Source: Erysipelotrichia bacterium
GTDB taxonomy: Bacteria > Bacillota_I > Bacilli_A > Erysipelotrichales > Erysipelotrichaceae
Direction of reading: 5' to 3'
Length of the DNA: 64,000 bases
Assembly (NCBI GenBank): GCA_012520255.1
Contig: JAAYOQ010000005.1
Coordinates: 1 to 64,000 of the forward strand
In this document: positions 38,429-46,416 of the stretch, in pieces
Numbering within the stretch: the first letter of the stretch is position 1
Layout of the letters: every line of letters starts with the position of its first letter
The notes under the pieces: model-generated
The model's input: only the letters and a program-made list of their open reading frames with translations
What the model was told of the DNA's origin: nothing
Databases searched by the model: none
Program-made: the position numbers and the translations under genes

Positions 38429-38436
38429 CCCCCCCC
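38429..38436 (-). repeat. G8 homopolymer tract at the start of the CofE-like gene
   Basis: Eight consecutive C on the plus strand (G on the coding strand) lie 7 bases upstream of ATG 38421, in otherwise AT-rich DNA. Such a run is prone to slippage and takes the place of the ribosome binding site. Confidence 0.7.
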
Positions 38437-38477
38437 GCACAAACAATATACATTATTTTAGATGAAACGACAACAAT

Positions 38478-39692
38478 TTACCTAATCAACAGTAAATATA
38501 AATCGTTAACATTAGTATCCGTTGGACCAGTTACAATCAGCTGGTCTAATTTTTTTAGACAGTTGTAGCTGTCATAATTTTCTAAATATTTATCAATATC
38601 TATTTTTAAAGATAAGGCTTTATTAAAAGTTTTGTTGTCTACATATCCTCCAGCAGCATCAGTTGAACCGTCACTGCCATCAGAGCCAACACATACAATA
38701 GCAGTTTGATTGAAATCCTTTATTCTTTTAGCACATGATAGAGCTAAATGTTGATTTCTTCCTCCTAAGCCATTTCCGTTTACCTCGATGGTTATTTCTC
38801 CAGTAAAGATAAAAGCCAGTTTATTAGCTTGATTTTGATTGTCAAAGGCCAACTTTATTAATTGGTCTTGAAGAAATTGAAAATTACAATTTACATCATC
38901 TTTTATAATGGTGGTTTGATATCCTAGTTGAGTGCAAATTGTTTGGGCATTATTGGCCAGCATTTTTACTGAACCGATTAATGTGGTTTTAATATTATTT
39001 AAATTCGAAACGGTATCATTATTTATAATTGATTTTGGAAGTTGCAGGCAATATTTATTATTTATATCAATTACCTGTTGGCGACTGGAAGAATCGTTGA
39101 CAGTAGGGCCAGAACCGATGGTATCCAGATTATCTGAAACAACATCACTTAAAATAAAATTATGAATAATTGCCGGATAACAATGTCTGGCAAATTTGCC
39201 ACCTTTTATATTAGAAAGTCTTTTTCTGATGATATTGATTTCCAGAATATCTGCATTTGAATAAAGCAGTTTTTTATTAATTTGTTGGAGATAGTTTAAA
39301 TCTGCTTCTGTATCTTCAAATAAAGCACTGGCACCACCTGATAAAAGAAAGATGACATCATCATTACTATTTAAGTTTTCGGTGATTTCTAAGACTCTTT
39401 TTGATGCCAGTAAACCATTTTCATCAACAACAGGATGACCGGCTTCATAGATTTCAAAACCTTCTATGTCTCCTTTGCTGTGATGATATTTAGTAATTAC
39501 TATTCCTTTATCAATTTTTTTATGAATTAATTGCGCTACTGTTTTAGCCATCAGCCAACTGGCTTTGCCAACAGCAACAACCAACAATCTGCCATCATTA
39601 AAACAAATATCTTTTAAATACTTTTTTAGCGCTATATCAGGTTTGCTATGCATGATTGAATAATCAATTATTTTATAGATGTCTTTTTTCAT
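38478..39692 (-). CDS. Glycerate 2-kinase, MOFRL family (GckA-like)
   Basis: This protein of about 404 residues has an N-terminal DUF4147 kinase domain (VGKASWLMAK near 41-50, LLSGGASALFE near 116-126, SDNLDTIGSGPT) and a C-terminal MOFRL domain (GEITIEVNGNGLGGRNQHLAL; GSDGSDGSTDAAGG). The family phosphorylates D-glycerate to 2-phosphoglycerate and was long misnamed hydroxypyruvate reductase. Two starts are possible, ATG 39710 and ATG 39692; neither has a Shine-Dalgarno sequence. A TATAAT on the minus strand (39699-39704) would place the transcript start at the second ATG. The CofE-like gene follows after about 57 bases and is probably cotranscribed. Confidence 0.85.
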   Translation of the reverse strand: MKKDIYKIIDYSIMHSKPDIALKKYLKDICFNDGRLLVVAVGKASWLMAKTVAQLIHKKIDKGIVITKYHHSKGDIEGFEIYEAGHPVVDENGLLASKRVLEITENLNSNDDVIFLLSGGASALFEDTEADLNYLQQINKKLLYSNADILEINIIRKRLSNIKGGKFARHCYPAIIHNFILSDVVSDNLDTIGSGPTVNDSSSRQQVIDINNKYCLQLPKSIINNDTVSNLNNIKTTLIGSVKMLANNAQTICTQLGYQTTIIKDDVNCNFQFLQDQLIKLAFDNQNQANKLAFIFTGEITIEVNGNGLGGRNQHLALSCAKRIKDFNQTAIVCVGSDGSDGSTDAAGGYVDNKTFNKALSLKIDIDKYLENYDSYNCLKKLDQLIVTGPTDTNVNDLYLLLIR

Positions 39693-39724
39693 AACTAAAT
39701 TATAAAACATAAATTAAAAAAAGA

Positions 39725-39745
39725 AAAAGTCACACTATGACTTTT
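39725..39745 (-). terminator. Terminator of tRNA-Gln
   Basis: AAAAGTCA (39725-39732) pairs with TGACTTTT (39738-39745); read on the minus strand it is followed by TTTTTCTTTTTTT. It separates the tRNA from the glycerate kinase. Confidence 0.75.
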
Positions 39746-39753
39746 AATTTAAA

Positions 39754-39828
39754 TGGCTGGGGATAAAGGATTTGAACCTTTGAATGACGGAGTCAGAGTC
39801 CGTTGCCTTACCACTTGGCTAATCCCCA
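39754..39828 (-). tRNA. tRNA-Gln (anticodon CTG)
   Basis: The 75-nt gene has acceptor TGGGGAT/ATCCCCA, an encoded CCA, anticodon stem ACGGA/TCCGT and a 7-nt loop CTCTGAC, so the anticodon is CTG, reading CAG codons. The T-arm AAAGG-TTCAAAT-CCTTT is perfect. In AT-rich genomes this is the rarer Gln isoacceptor. Confidence 0.93.
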
Positions 39829-39840
39829 AAAGGCTAGTTT

Positions 39841-39869
39841 ATTATACAACACTAAAATATAAATATCAA
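39841..39869 (-). promoter_or_regulatory. Promoter of tRNA-Gln
   Basis: On the minus strand TTGATA (39864-39869), a 17-bp spacer and TATAAT (39841-39846) stand 12 bases before the tRNA 5' end. Confidence 0.85.
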
Positions 39870-39933
39870 TTAGACTTTAATTTTAGATAGAAAAAAGAAG
39901 TAAAATTATCAATTCAATTTTAAATATGTTGAA

Positions 39934-39963
39934 TTGTACTAAGAAGCAATTTGTTGATATAAT
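39934..39963 (+). promoter_or_regulatory. Promoter of the ecf-truA operon
   Basis: TTGTAC (39934-39939), an 18-bp spacer and TATAAT (39958-39963) with an extended -10 TG. It gives ecfA1 its own start, independent of the ribosomal operon. Confidence 0.7.
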
Positions 39964-39986
39964 GATAGAGTTGAGTAGGTGAGTGT

Positions 39987-40817
39987 GTGAGTAAGGCTAT
40001 AGAAGTTAAGAATTTAAAGTATCGATACAGTGATGATAGTTTAACGATTGATGATATTTCTTTTTCAATTGAAAAAGGTAGTTATACAACAATTATTGGT
40101 CATAATGGTTCTGGTAAAAGTACGATTGCTAAATTACTTTTAGGTCTATTAGAGAAACAATCAGGATCTATATTGATAGATGGTATTGAACTTAATTATG
40201 AAAACTTAGATCAGATTAGAAATAAAATAGGTATTGTCTTTCAAAATCCGGATAACCAATTTATCGGATCAACTGTAAGAGATGATATTGCTTTTGGTTT
40301 GGAAAACCACTGCGTTGAAAGGGAAAAGATGGATCCGATTATTGAAAGTTTCGCTAAGAAAGTTAATATGACGGATTTCTTAGAAAGTGAACCGACTAAA
40401 CTCTCTGGTGGTCAAAAACAAAGAGTGGCAATTGCTTCTGTTTTAGCTATGGATTTAAAGATAATTGTTTTTGATGAAGCAACCAGTATGTTAGATCCAA
40501 CTGGCAAAAGAGAAATTAATAGATTAATTAAAGAACTACATGAAGAAAATGAGATTACCATTATTTCTATTACTCACGATATTGAAGAAGTTGCTCAAAG
40601 CGACAATGTTTTAGTAATTGATAATGGAAGACTGGCGATGTCAGGTAGTCCTGAAAAAGTGTTCAGCAAAGAAAAAGTGATGGTAAAAATGAAGTTGGAT
40701 ATTCCTTTTGTTTATAAATTAGGAAATAGCTTAAGGGCTAAAGGAGTAAAAGTTTCTAACACCTTAGATTTGGAAAGGATGGCAGATGAAGTATGTCAAT
40801 ACATTTTGAAAAAGTAG
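39987..40817 (+). CDS. ecfA1: ECF transporter ATPase EcfA1
   Basis: This 276-residue ATPase of the energy-coupling factor module powers uptake of vitamins and metals by exchangeable S components. Walker A GHNGSGKST is at 38-46, the Q-loop in FQNPDNQF, signature LSGGQKQR near 143-150 and Walker B IIVFDEA near 160-166. FQNPDNQF is a hallmark of EcfA1. The start is GTG at 39987 with GAGTAGGTGAG upstream. It overlaps ecfA2 by 25 bases. Confidence 0.95.
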   Translation: MSKAIEVKNLKYRYSDDSLTIDDISFSIEKGSYTTIIGHNGSGKSTIAKLLLGLLEKQSGSILIDGIELNYENLDQIRNKIGIVFQNPDNQFIGSTVRDDIAFGLENHCVEREKMDPIIESFAKKVNMTDFLESEPTKLSGGQKQRVAIASVLAMDLKIIVFDEATSMLDPTGKREINRLIKELHEENEITIISITHDIEEVAQSDNVLVIDNGRLAMSGSPEKVFSKEKVMVKMKLDIPFVYKLGNSLRAKGVKVSNTLDLERMADEVCQYILKK

Positions 40818-41650
40818 ATCATATTTATAGTCCCAATACTGTTTTTGAATTTAAGGCTTTAGAAGATGTTGATTTAGATATCAATATGGGCAAAATAACA
40901 GCGATTATTGGCGCTACCGGCTCTGGTAAAACAACGTTGGTGCAACATTTAAACGGCTTACTATTGCCTTCAAAAGGTTTTTTAACAGTCAATGATTTTA
41001 CTATTAAAGCTGACGAAAAACCTAAAAAGATTAAAGATTTAAGAAAACAGGTGGGATTGGTTTTCCAGTTCGCAGAATATCAGTTGTTTGAGGAAACATT
41101 AATTAAAGATGTGGCTTTTGGTCCAAAAAACTTTGGTGTAAGTGAACAAGATGCTGAAGAAATCGCAGCAAGAGCTTTAGTAACTGTTGGCATTGAACCT
41201 AAAGATTTCAATAAGTCACCATTGGAACTTTCAGGTGGTCAAAAAAGAAGAGTGGCTATTGCCGGTATTTTAGCTATGTCTCCTTCGATACTGGTGTTAG
41301 ATGAACCTACAGCCGGTTTAGATCCACAGGGAGCTAAATCAATGATGGAACTTTTCAATACTTTAAACAAGGAAAAGGGAATCACAGTATTAATTGTTAC
41401 TCACAATATGGAGCATGTTTTAGAGTATTGTGATGAAGTGGTTGTTTTAGAAAACGGAAAAGTTATCATGCACACGGATAAAAAAGAGTTTTTTAGAAAT
41501 GATCAATACATGGAAAAGGCTTCGATTGATCCGCCTGTAATCATTGCTTTTAAAAAAATGTGTGAAGAACATGGTGTTAACTTTAATAGTGATGTTTTAA
41601 CTATTGATAAACTTGTCAATGAAATCTTAAAGAAAAGAGGCAGAAGATGA
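40793..41650 (+). CDS. ecfA2: ECF transporter ATPase EcfA2
   Basis: This 285-residue second ATPase pairs with EcfA1. Walker A GATGSGKTT is at 40-48, the Q-loop region FQFAEYQLFEET, signature LSGGQKRR near 145-152 and Walker B ILVLDEP. QFAEYQLFE is typical of EcfA2. It starts inside the end of ecfA1 and overlaps ecfT by 4 bases (ATGA), so the three are translated together. Confidence 0.95.
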   Translation: MSIHFEKVDHIYSPNTVFEFKALEDVDLDINMGKITAIIGATGSGKTTLVQHLNGLLLPSKGFLTVNDFTIKADEKPKKIKDLRKQVGLVFQFAEYQLFEETLIKDVAFGPKNFGVSEQDAEEIAARALVTVGIEPKDFNKSPLELSGGQKRRVAIAGILAMSPSILVLDEPTAGLDPQGAKSMMELFNTLNKEKGITVLIVTHNMEHVLEYCDEVVVLENGKVIMHTDKKEFFRNDQYMEKASIDPPVIIAFKKMCEEHGVNFNSDVLTIDKLVNEILKKRGRR

Positions 41651-42444
41651 ATAATATAGCTTTAGGTAAATATATTCCTTTGAACTCTTTTGTTCATAAA
41701 TTAGATCCAAGAACAAAAATTATTGCGATGATGTTTTTGCTGGTTGCGATATTTATTCCTGTAGGTTTTACTGGATATGGTATTATTGGTGTTTTTTTGA
41801 TTATTGCTTTGATTTTAAGTAAATTATCGTTTTCATTTGTCTGGCAGAGTTTTAAACCAACATTATTTATGCTGGTATTTTTACTGGCTATAAATATGTT
41901 TATTATTAAAACGGGTGATATATTACTGACAATTGGAACTTTCAATTTATATAGTGGTGCAGTTATTCAAACTGTTTATATTGTTTTAAGACTATTACTG
42001 ATGATTGTTATTACAACTATGCTGACCGCTACAACTAAGCCATTGGATTTAACGATGGGGTTAGAAGATTTACTTTCACCGCTAGCTAAATTAAATGTTC
42101 CGACTCATGATATTGCAATGATGATTTCTTTAGCTTTAAGGTTTATTCCAACTTTACTTGAAGAAGCACAAAGGATTTTAAAAGCTCAGGCCTCTCGTGG
42201 AGTGGATATGGAAAGTGGTTCCTTTAAAGAAAAGATTCAGGCTATTCTTTCTTTGATTGTTCCTTTGTTCGTATCAAGTTTTCAAAAAGCTGACGATTTA
42301 GCTGATGCTATGGAAGCCAGAGGATATGTTGTTGGTGCTAAAAGAGTTAGATATAAACAATTAAAATTTACTTTCAGTGATTTTATAACGTTGGTTGCTG
42401 TGATAGGTATACTGGTAGGTTTGATTTTATTAAAGGTGCTATAA
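41647..42444 (+). CDS. ecfT: ECF transporter membrane coupling subunit EcfT
   Basis: This 265-residue integral membrane protein has about five to six hydrophobic helices in the N-terminal two-thirds and two coupling helices with Ala-Arg-Gly motifs: QASRGVD near 188-194 and MEARGYV near 224-230. These dock onto EcfA1/A2. Its start overlaps ecfA2 and its stop abuts truA. Confidence 0.95.
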   Translation: MNNIALGKYIPLNSFVHKLDPRTKIIAMMFLLVAIFIPVGFTGYGIIGVFLIIALILSKLSFSFVWQSFKPTLFMLVFLLAINMFIIKTGDILLTIGTFNLYSGAVIQTVYIVLRLLLMIVITTMLTATTKPLDLTMGLEDLLSPLAKLNVPTHDIAMMISLALRFIPTLLEEAQRILKAQASRGVDMESGSFKEKIQAILSLIVPLFVSSFQKADDLADAMEARGYVVGAKRVRYKQLKFTFSDFITLVAVIGILVGLILLKVL

Positions 42445-43191
42445 ATGAGATATAAGTGTGAAGTTCTTTATGATGGTAGCAGCTATTCCGGCTGGCAGAA
42501 ACAGGCAGATGTTTTGACCATTCAGGAAACTATCGAAAGAGCTATTTCTAAAATTGTTAATCATGAAGTGTCAATTGTTGCCAGTGGAAGAACTGATGCT
42601 AAAGTTCATGCTTTAGGACAGGTTTTTCATTTTGACACCGAAAAGAAGATCAATAACTTTAAAAAAGCTATAAACTCGCAACTTCCAAAAGATATCTATA
42701 TTAAAAGTGTTGAAGAAGTTTCAGAAGACTTTCACAGTCGATTTGACGCAAAATATAAGAAATATGAATATTTTATTAATAATGGCGAATATAACCCTTG
42801 TATCGCCAATTATAGCTGTCATATCAAAGAAAAATTAAATCTCAACCTGATAAAAAAGGCTAGAAAAGTATTTGTTGGAACATTAGATTTTACTTCATTT
42901 AATTCGACAAAATTATCTGAGAATGAAAATCAGATAAGAACAATTTATAAAATAGATATCAGAGCAGTAGATGATTTTGTCTATATTTCTTTTGTTGGTG
43001 ATGGCTTTTTAAGATATATGGTTAGAATGCTGGTGCAAACATTGATAGAAGTCGGGTTAGGTAATGTTTCAATTGATGAAGTAAAAGAGATGCTGTATAA
43101 AAAAGATAAAACAGTCTGCAGCTATAAAGCAGAGCCCCAAGGTTTGTATCTGGTTGAAGTAAGTTATCATGAATTTAAAGACATGGAATAG
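42445..43191 (+). CDS. truA: tRNA pseudouridine(38-40) synthase TruA
   Basis: This 248-residue enzyme isomerises uridines 38-40 in the anticodon arm. The catalytic Asp is in the motif ASGRTDAKVHALGQ (Asp52 region). The N-terminal YDGSSYSGWQKQ and late FLRYMVRMLV segments are typical. It starts at the base after the ecfT stop. The linkage ecfA1-ecfA2-ecfT-truA is widely conserved in Bacillota. rplM and rpsI, often next, are not present. Confidence 0.96.
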   Translation: MRYKCEVLYDGSSYSGWQKQADVLTIQETIERAISKIVNHEVSIVASGRTDAKVHALGQVFHFDTEKKINNFKKAINSQLPKDIYIKSVEEVSEDFHSRFDAKYKKYEYFINNGEYNPCIANYSCHIKEKLNLNLIKKARKVFVGTLDFTSFNSTKLSENENQIRTIYKIDIRAVDDFVYISFVGDGFLRYMVRMLVQTLIEVGLGNVSIDEVKEMLYKKDKTVCSYKAEPQGLYLVEVSYHEFKDME

Positions 43192-43262
43192 TCCATGTTT
43201 TTGTTTGTATTAGATGTTTATAGATAATTAAACAATGAAATGGTATTATATAAGGGTAAAAA

Positions 43263-43346
43263 GCATCGGTGGCGGAATGGAAGACGCGTACGTTTGAGGG
43301 GCGTATAGCAATTGCTGTGTGGGTTCAAGTCCCATCCGATGCACCA
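43263..43346 (+). tRNA. tRNA-Leu (anticodon GAG)
   Basis: The 84-nt class II tRNA has acceptor GCATCGG/CCGATGC, an encoded CCA and a long variable arm. The anticodon stem TACGT/GCGTA encloses the loop TTGAGGG, giving anticodon GAG (codons CUC and CUU). AT-rich promoter-like sequence (TATATAAGG) precedes it. Confidence 0.93.
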
Positions 43347-43394
43347 TAATGTTACTATTTCTGAATTTAATATATTTTTTTTACTTTTCCCAAT

Positions 43395-43434
43395 AAAAAA
43401 GCCCTGAAATTTATCAGGGCATTAGATTTTTTTA
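43395..43434. terminator. Terminator (mainly for the minus-strand gene)
   Basis: GCCCTGA (43401-43407) pairs with TCAGGGC (43414-43420). An A-run precedes and a T-run follows, so it can act both ways; the minus-strand T-run directly after the stem fits the Glu-rich gene. Confidence 0.85.
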
Positions 43435-44886
43435 TGATACTGTCCAACCTTTATATAAGCCGTTATATTCGGTTAAGTCTTGGGCTAACTGTAAGATAGA
43501 TTTGCATAATGATATTCTATCAGAATCTAAAGTATTTAGAATAATCAACTCATTTTCTTTGTCGCTGTGTAGAACATGATGCCCCTCAATAGCGGCAATA
43601 TTGGCATATCTTTCTTTATCTTCAATACTTTCGAAGGTCGCAAAGTGCTGTAAGTTGATAGTTTCAGTTACTTCAATAGTATCTAACATCACACCTACCT
43701 GTTTAATGATTAATCTGATTTTGTTTTCTTTGATACCGGTATATAAACCTATACATCTATCTAAAAATTGTTCTTCAGTTAATAGCGAATCATCAACTAC
43801 AACAGGTTCTTCATAAATTGCTGTTTCAACAATATCTTCTAAATCTTCGATTGATTCTTCAACAGAATCATCATCTTCCAAACTTTCAATGATATCATTT
43901 ATCAGGTTTATTTCGCCAACTGTTTCATCAACAACTTTCAAGACAGTTTCATCATCGCCCGGTTGTAAATCTATAGGTTCTAGTGGAATATCATCCATTG
44001 TCGCTGAAAGCACCTCTTCAATGTGCTCCTGTTCAGCCTGTAAAACAACTTCTTGCATGATTTCATCAATTGAAATTTCTTCTTCACTTTCTTCAAAGAC
44101 AATTTCTTCTAACTCAGGTTCAATGATTTCTTCTTCCACTACTTCATCGATTAATTGTTCTATTTCCTGGGTAATAGCTTCGTTGATAAGTTTTTCTTCT
44201 TCTGTAATGATGTCAGCAACGATGTCATTGATAAGAAGCGCCTGTTCTACAACGCCTTCACTTTCTTCACTGGTTTGTAAGAATTCATCAACTTCTTCTT
44301 GTGGCACTTCCTCTTCGGCTTCATTTTTGTTGAATAGTTCTTCGATTGGCTCGACAATTTCATCTTCGTAAACCTCATTTTCGATGACAGTTTCTTCTTC
44401 GATTTCCTGATTTTCAACAATCTCTTCTTCAGTGACATCTTCTTTTACAACGACTTCTTCTTGTTTTTCATCCTCAAGTAGCTCATCAACAATTATTTCC
44501 TCATCATTGTCTTGCTCTTTGTCAATTGCTTCTTTAACTTCATCATCACCTTTATCTTTTGATTCAGCAATGATTTCCTGTATTTCTTGGTAGCCTTCTT
44601 TAATCTCATCAAAGATTTCCCCAAAGTCTGTAGGATCTTCAATAAAGGTCTCAACAACATCGCCAACAGTGTCAACAGTTTCAATTAAAATTTCTTTGCC
44701 GACAGAAACAATGTTTTCAGCAACATCACCAACTTTTTTCAGGGTGTGTTTGACAGTTTTTTCAGGTTTAATTTCTACTTCAATAAAATTGACTTTATTT
44801 TGTTTATCGATTCTTCTTTTAATATAAGTGACTGCAGCAGCAACAGCAGCGGCAGTAACAATAACAGCAGGCATTATTTTTTTCAT
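43432..44886 (-). CDS. Membrane-anchored, Glu-rich protein of unknown function
   Basis: This 484-residue protein begins with a short hydrophobic segment (about 4-20, Ala/Val-rich) followed by Lys/Arg, so it is anchored in the membrane with the rest probably cytoplasmic. Residues from about 60 to 370 are extremely acidic, with many EE pairs, and look disordered or coiled. A folded C-terminal domain of about 115 residues ends the protein (FLDRCIGLYTG to YKGWTVS); it reminds me weakly of RraB-type domains but is not assigned. The start is ATG 44886, behind GTGAGGAC; an earlier ATG at 44907 lacks such a site. The neighbouring lipoprotein gene is divergent. Confidence 0.7.
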   Translation of the reverse strand: MKKIMPAVIVTAAAVAAAVTYIKRRIDKQNKVNFIEVEIKPEKTVKHTLKKVGDVAENIVSVGKEILIETVDTVGDVVETFIEDPTDFGEIFDEIKEGYQEIQEIIAESKDKGDDEVKEAIDKEQDNDEEIIVDELLEDEKQEEVVVKEDVTEEEIVENQEIEEETVIENEVYEDEIVEPIEELFNKNEAEEEVPQEEVDEFLQTSEESEGVVEQALLINDIVADIITEEEKLINEAITQEIEQLIDEVVEEEIIEPELEEIVFEESEEEISIDEIMQEVVLQAEQEHIEEVLSATMDDIPLEPIDLQPGDDETVLKVVDETVGEINLINDIIESLEDDDSVEESIEDLEDIVETAIYEEPVVVDDSLLTEEQFLDRCIGLYTGIKENKIRLIIKQVGVMLDTIEVTETINLQHFATFESIEDKERYANIAAIEGHHVLHSDKENELIILNTLDSDRISLCKSILQLAQDLTEYNGLYKGWTVS

Positions 44887-44971
44887 AATATTGTCCTCAC
44901 TTTTCATATTTATATAAAAGTATTATAATATAAATGTGATTATTTTGCACATAAATATGGAGGTTGACTAA

Positions 44972-45832
44972 ATGCGTAAAAAAATAGTTATAGCATTATC
45001 GATATTATTAGCAATTGTGGGTTGTTCTTCTAAAGATTTTGAGCCAATCGTCTCACAAGTTGTAGAGATTATAGAAATAAACAGTAATGAAGACCCGGCA
45101 ACTTTTTTAAAGGATGTTGAAGAAGTGGGGCTTCAGTTTACAGTTGTATCTTCGGATTTAGATGTGACTAAAGCTGGTGTATATACAATTGTATATAATA
45201 TTTCTTTAGGACATAAAAATGTGGAAAGATCTTATACTATAAAAGTAAGAGACTATGATGGTCCGGTAATTAATATGGATGATTCTATTGATATTTTATA
45301 TGGTGGTTCATTTGTCTTAAAGGATTTAGCTACTGCTTATGATGAAGTTGATGGTGATGTCAGCGAATCTTTACATTATCAGGGTAGTATTGATGCTTAT
45401 ACTGTTGGAAGTTATAAAATAACAGTTGTCGCAAATGATCAGTTTGATAATATAACAACTAAGGAAGTAGTTGTAAATGTTAAAAAAGATGATAAACAAT
45501 CATACATCAAAACAATCTGTGGTACTTATGAAGATATCAGCTATTTAACAGGGCAAGCTCCAACATTGACATTAAATGAAGATGGAACTTTCGAATTATA
45601 TTTAAATAGTTGTTCGGTATTTAATCTGGTTACAGGAAATTATAAACAATATCGCGACACATTGTATTTAGTAAGTGGGAACTATCGTTTTAACGCTGTT
45701 GATGAAGAGAATCTTGTAAGATTTAAAATTCAGATAGATGGAACATTATTATTTGATTCGCAATTAGATTTGTGTGCTCCAAATTATGGAGATATTTTTA
45801 GTAAAGAAAATAAAGGCGACTTAACTGAATAA
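44972..45832 (+). CDS. Lipoprotein with DUF5011/Ig-like domain
   Basis: This 286-residue lipoprotein has a lipobox AIVGC (Cys18). The middle (about 90-170) reads like a bacterial Ig-like DUF5011 domain: DYDGPVINMDD, LATAYDEVDGDVSES, YTVGSYKITVVANDQFDN. The C-terminal 110 residues form another beta-rich domain (LTLNEDGTFELYLNSCS). Such proteins are surface or cell-wall associated; the ligand is unknown. It has GGAGG upstream and a terminator that overlaps its last codons. Confidence 0.8.
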   Translation: MRKKIVIALSILLAIVGCSSKDFEPIVSQVVEIIEINSNEDPATFLKDVEEVGLQFTVVSSDLDVTKAGVYTIVYNISLGHKNVERSYTIKVRDYDGPVINMDDSIDILYGGSFVLKDLATAYDEVDGDVSESLHYQGSIDAYTVGSYKITVVANDQFDNITTKEVVVNVKKDDKQSYIKTICGTYEDISYLTGQAPTLTLNEDGTFELYLNSCSVFNLVTGNYKQYRDTLYLVSGNYRFNAVDEENLVRFKIQIDGTLLFDSQLDLCAPNYGDIFSKENKGDLTE

Positions 45833-45846
45833 GTTGCCTTTTTTTA
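45812..45846 (+). terminator. Terminator overlapping the lipoprotein 3' end
   Basis: A 12-bp stem with one G-T pair (45812-45823 with 45830-45841) is followed by a run of T. The stop codon lies inside the stem-loop. Confidence 0.8.
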
Positions 45847-46113
45847 TTTTACTTTGAATGAAGACTCCTGGGGATTGATATTTATTTCTTTCATAAAATA
45901 ATCTTCAATTAAGATAAATGGTGATTTTTTTTGAATATTATTTATCAAGAAAAGAATATCACTTTTTTTTCCTTGAAATTCTGCTTCCACGTTTCCGTCA
46001 AGTCTGTTTTTGACCCACCCAGTGATTTTTAATTTAATTGCTTCACGATAAAGAGTGTATCTGAAACCGACATTTTGCACTCTTCCATTAAAAATTACAT
46101 AATATCTTACCAT
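45844..46113 (-). CDS. acyP: Acylphosphatase
   Basis: This 89-residue enzyme hydrolyses carboxyl-phosphate bonds. The phosphate-binding loop GRVQNVGFRYT (about 10-20) with the catalytic Arg and the motif GWVKNRLDGNVE with the catalytic Asn are intact. Length is typical. It is a single gene, convergent with the lipoprotein gene. Confidence 0.95.
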   Translation of the reverse strand: MVRYYVIFNGRVQNVGFRYTLYREAIKLKITGWVKNRLDGNVEAEFQGKKSDILFLINNIQKKSPFILIEDYFMKEININPQESSFKVK

Positions 46114-46213
46114 GCTTTTATATTAATATTTTCCCCAAAAAAATCAACTGATTTTAATAAAAATACTTGCATTAGCCAAAATGCTATGATAAGATATATA
46201 AGCGTTGATAAAC

Positions 46214-46290
<77 letters not shown>

Positions 46291-46304
46291 TTCAATTCAT
46301 TCTT

Positions 46305-46380
46305 GGGGCGTTAGCTTAGTTGGGAGAGCGCCTGCCTTGCACGCAGGAGGTCAGGGGTTCGACCCCCCTACGCTCCACCA
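46305..46380 (+). tRNA. tRNA-Ala (anticodon TGC)
   Basis: The 76-nt gene has acceptor GGGGCGT/ACGCTCC with one G-T pair, an encoded CCA, anticodon stem CCTGC/GCAGG and loop CTTGCAC (anticodon TGC). The T-arm AGGGG-TTCGACC-CCCCT is regular. It lies 14 bases after tRNA-Ile, probably in one transcript. Confidence 0.95.
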
Positions 46381-46390
46381 GAAGAAAATT

Positions 46391-46416
46391 ATCGAGTTTA
46401 TACTCGATTTTTTATT
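46391..46416 (+). terminator. Terminator of the tRNA-Ile/tRNA-Ala unit
   Basis: ATCGAGT (46391-46397), loop TTAT, ACTCGAT (46402-46408), followed by TTTTTATT. Confidence 0.85.

Noticed and set aside
37231-39692. Coenzyme F420 biosynthesis
   Set aside because: Only a CofE-like gene is present; none of the other F420 genes can be seen in the window.
43889-44371. A Ser-rich plus-strand reading frame opposite the Glu-rich gene
   Set aside because: It is the antisense image of GAA/GAG-rich codons, has no ribosome binding site and reads as low-complexity Ser/Thr.
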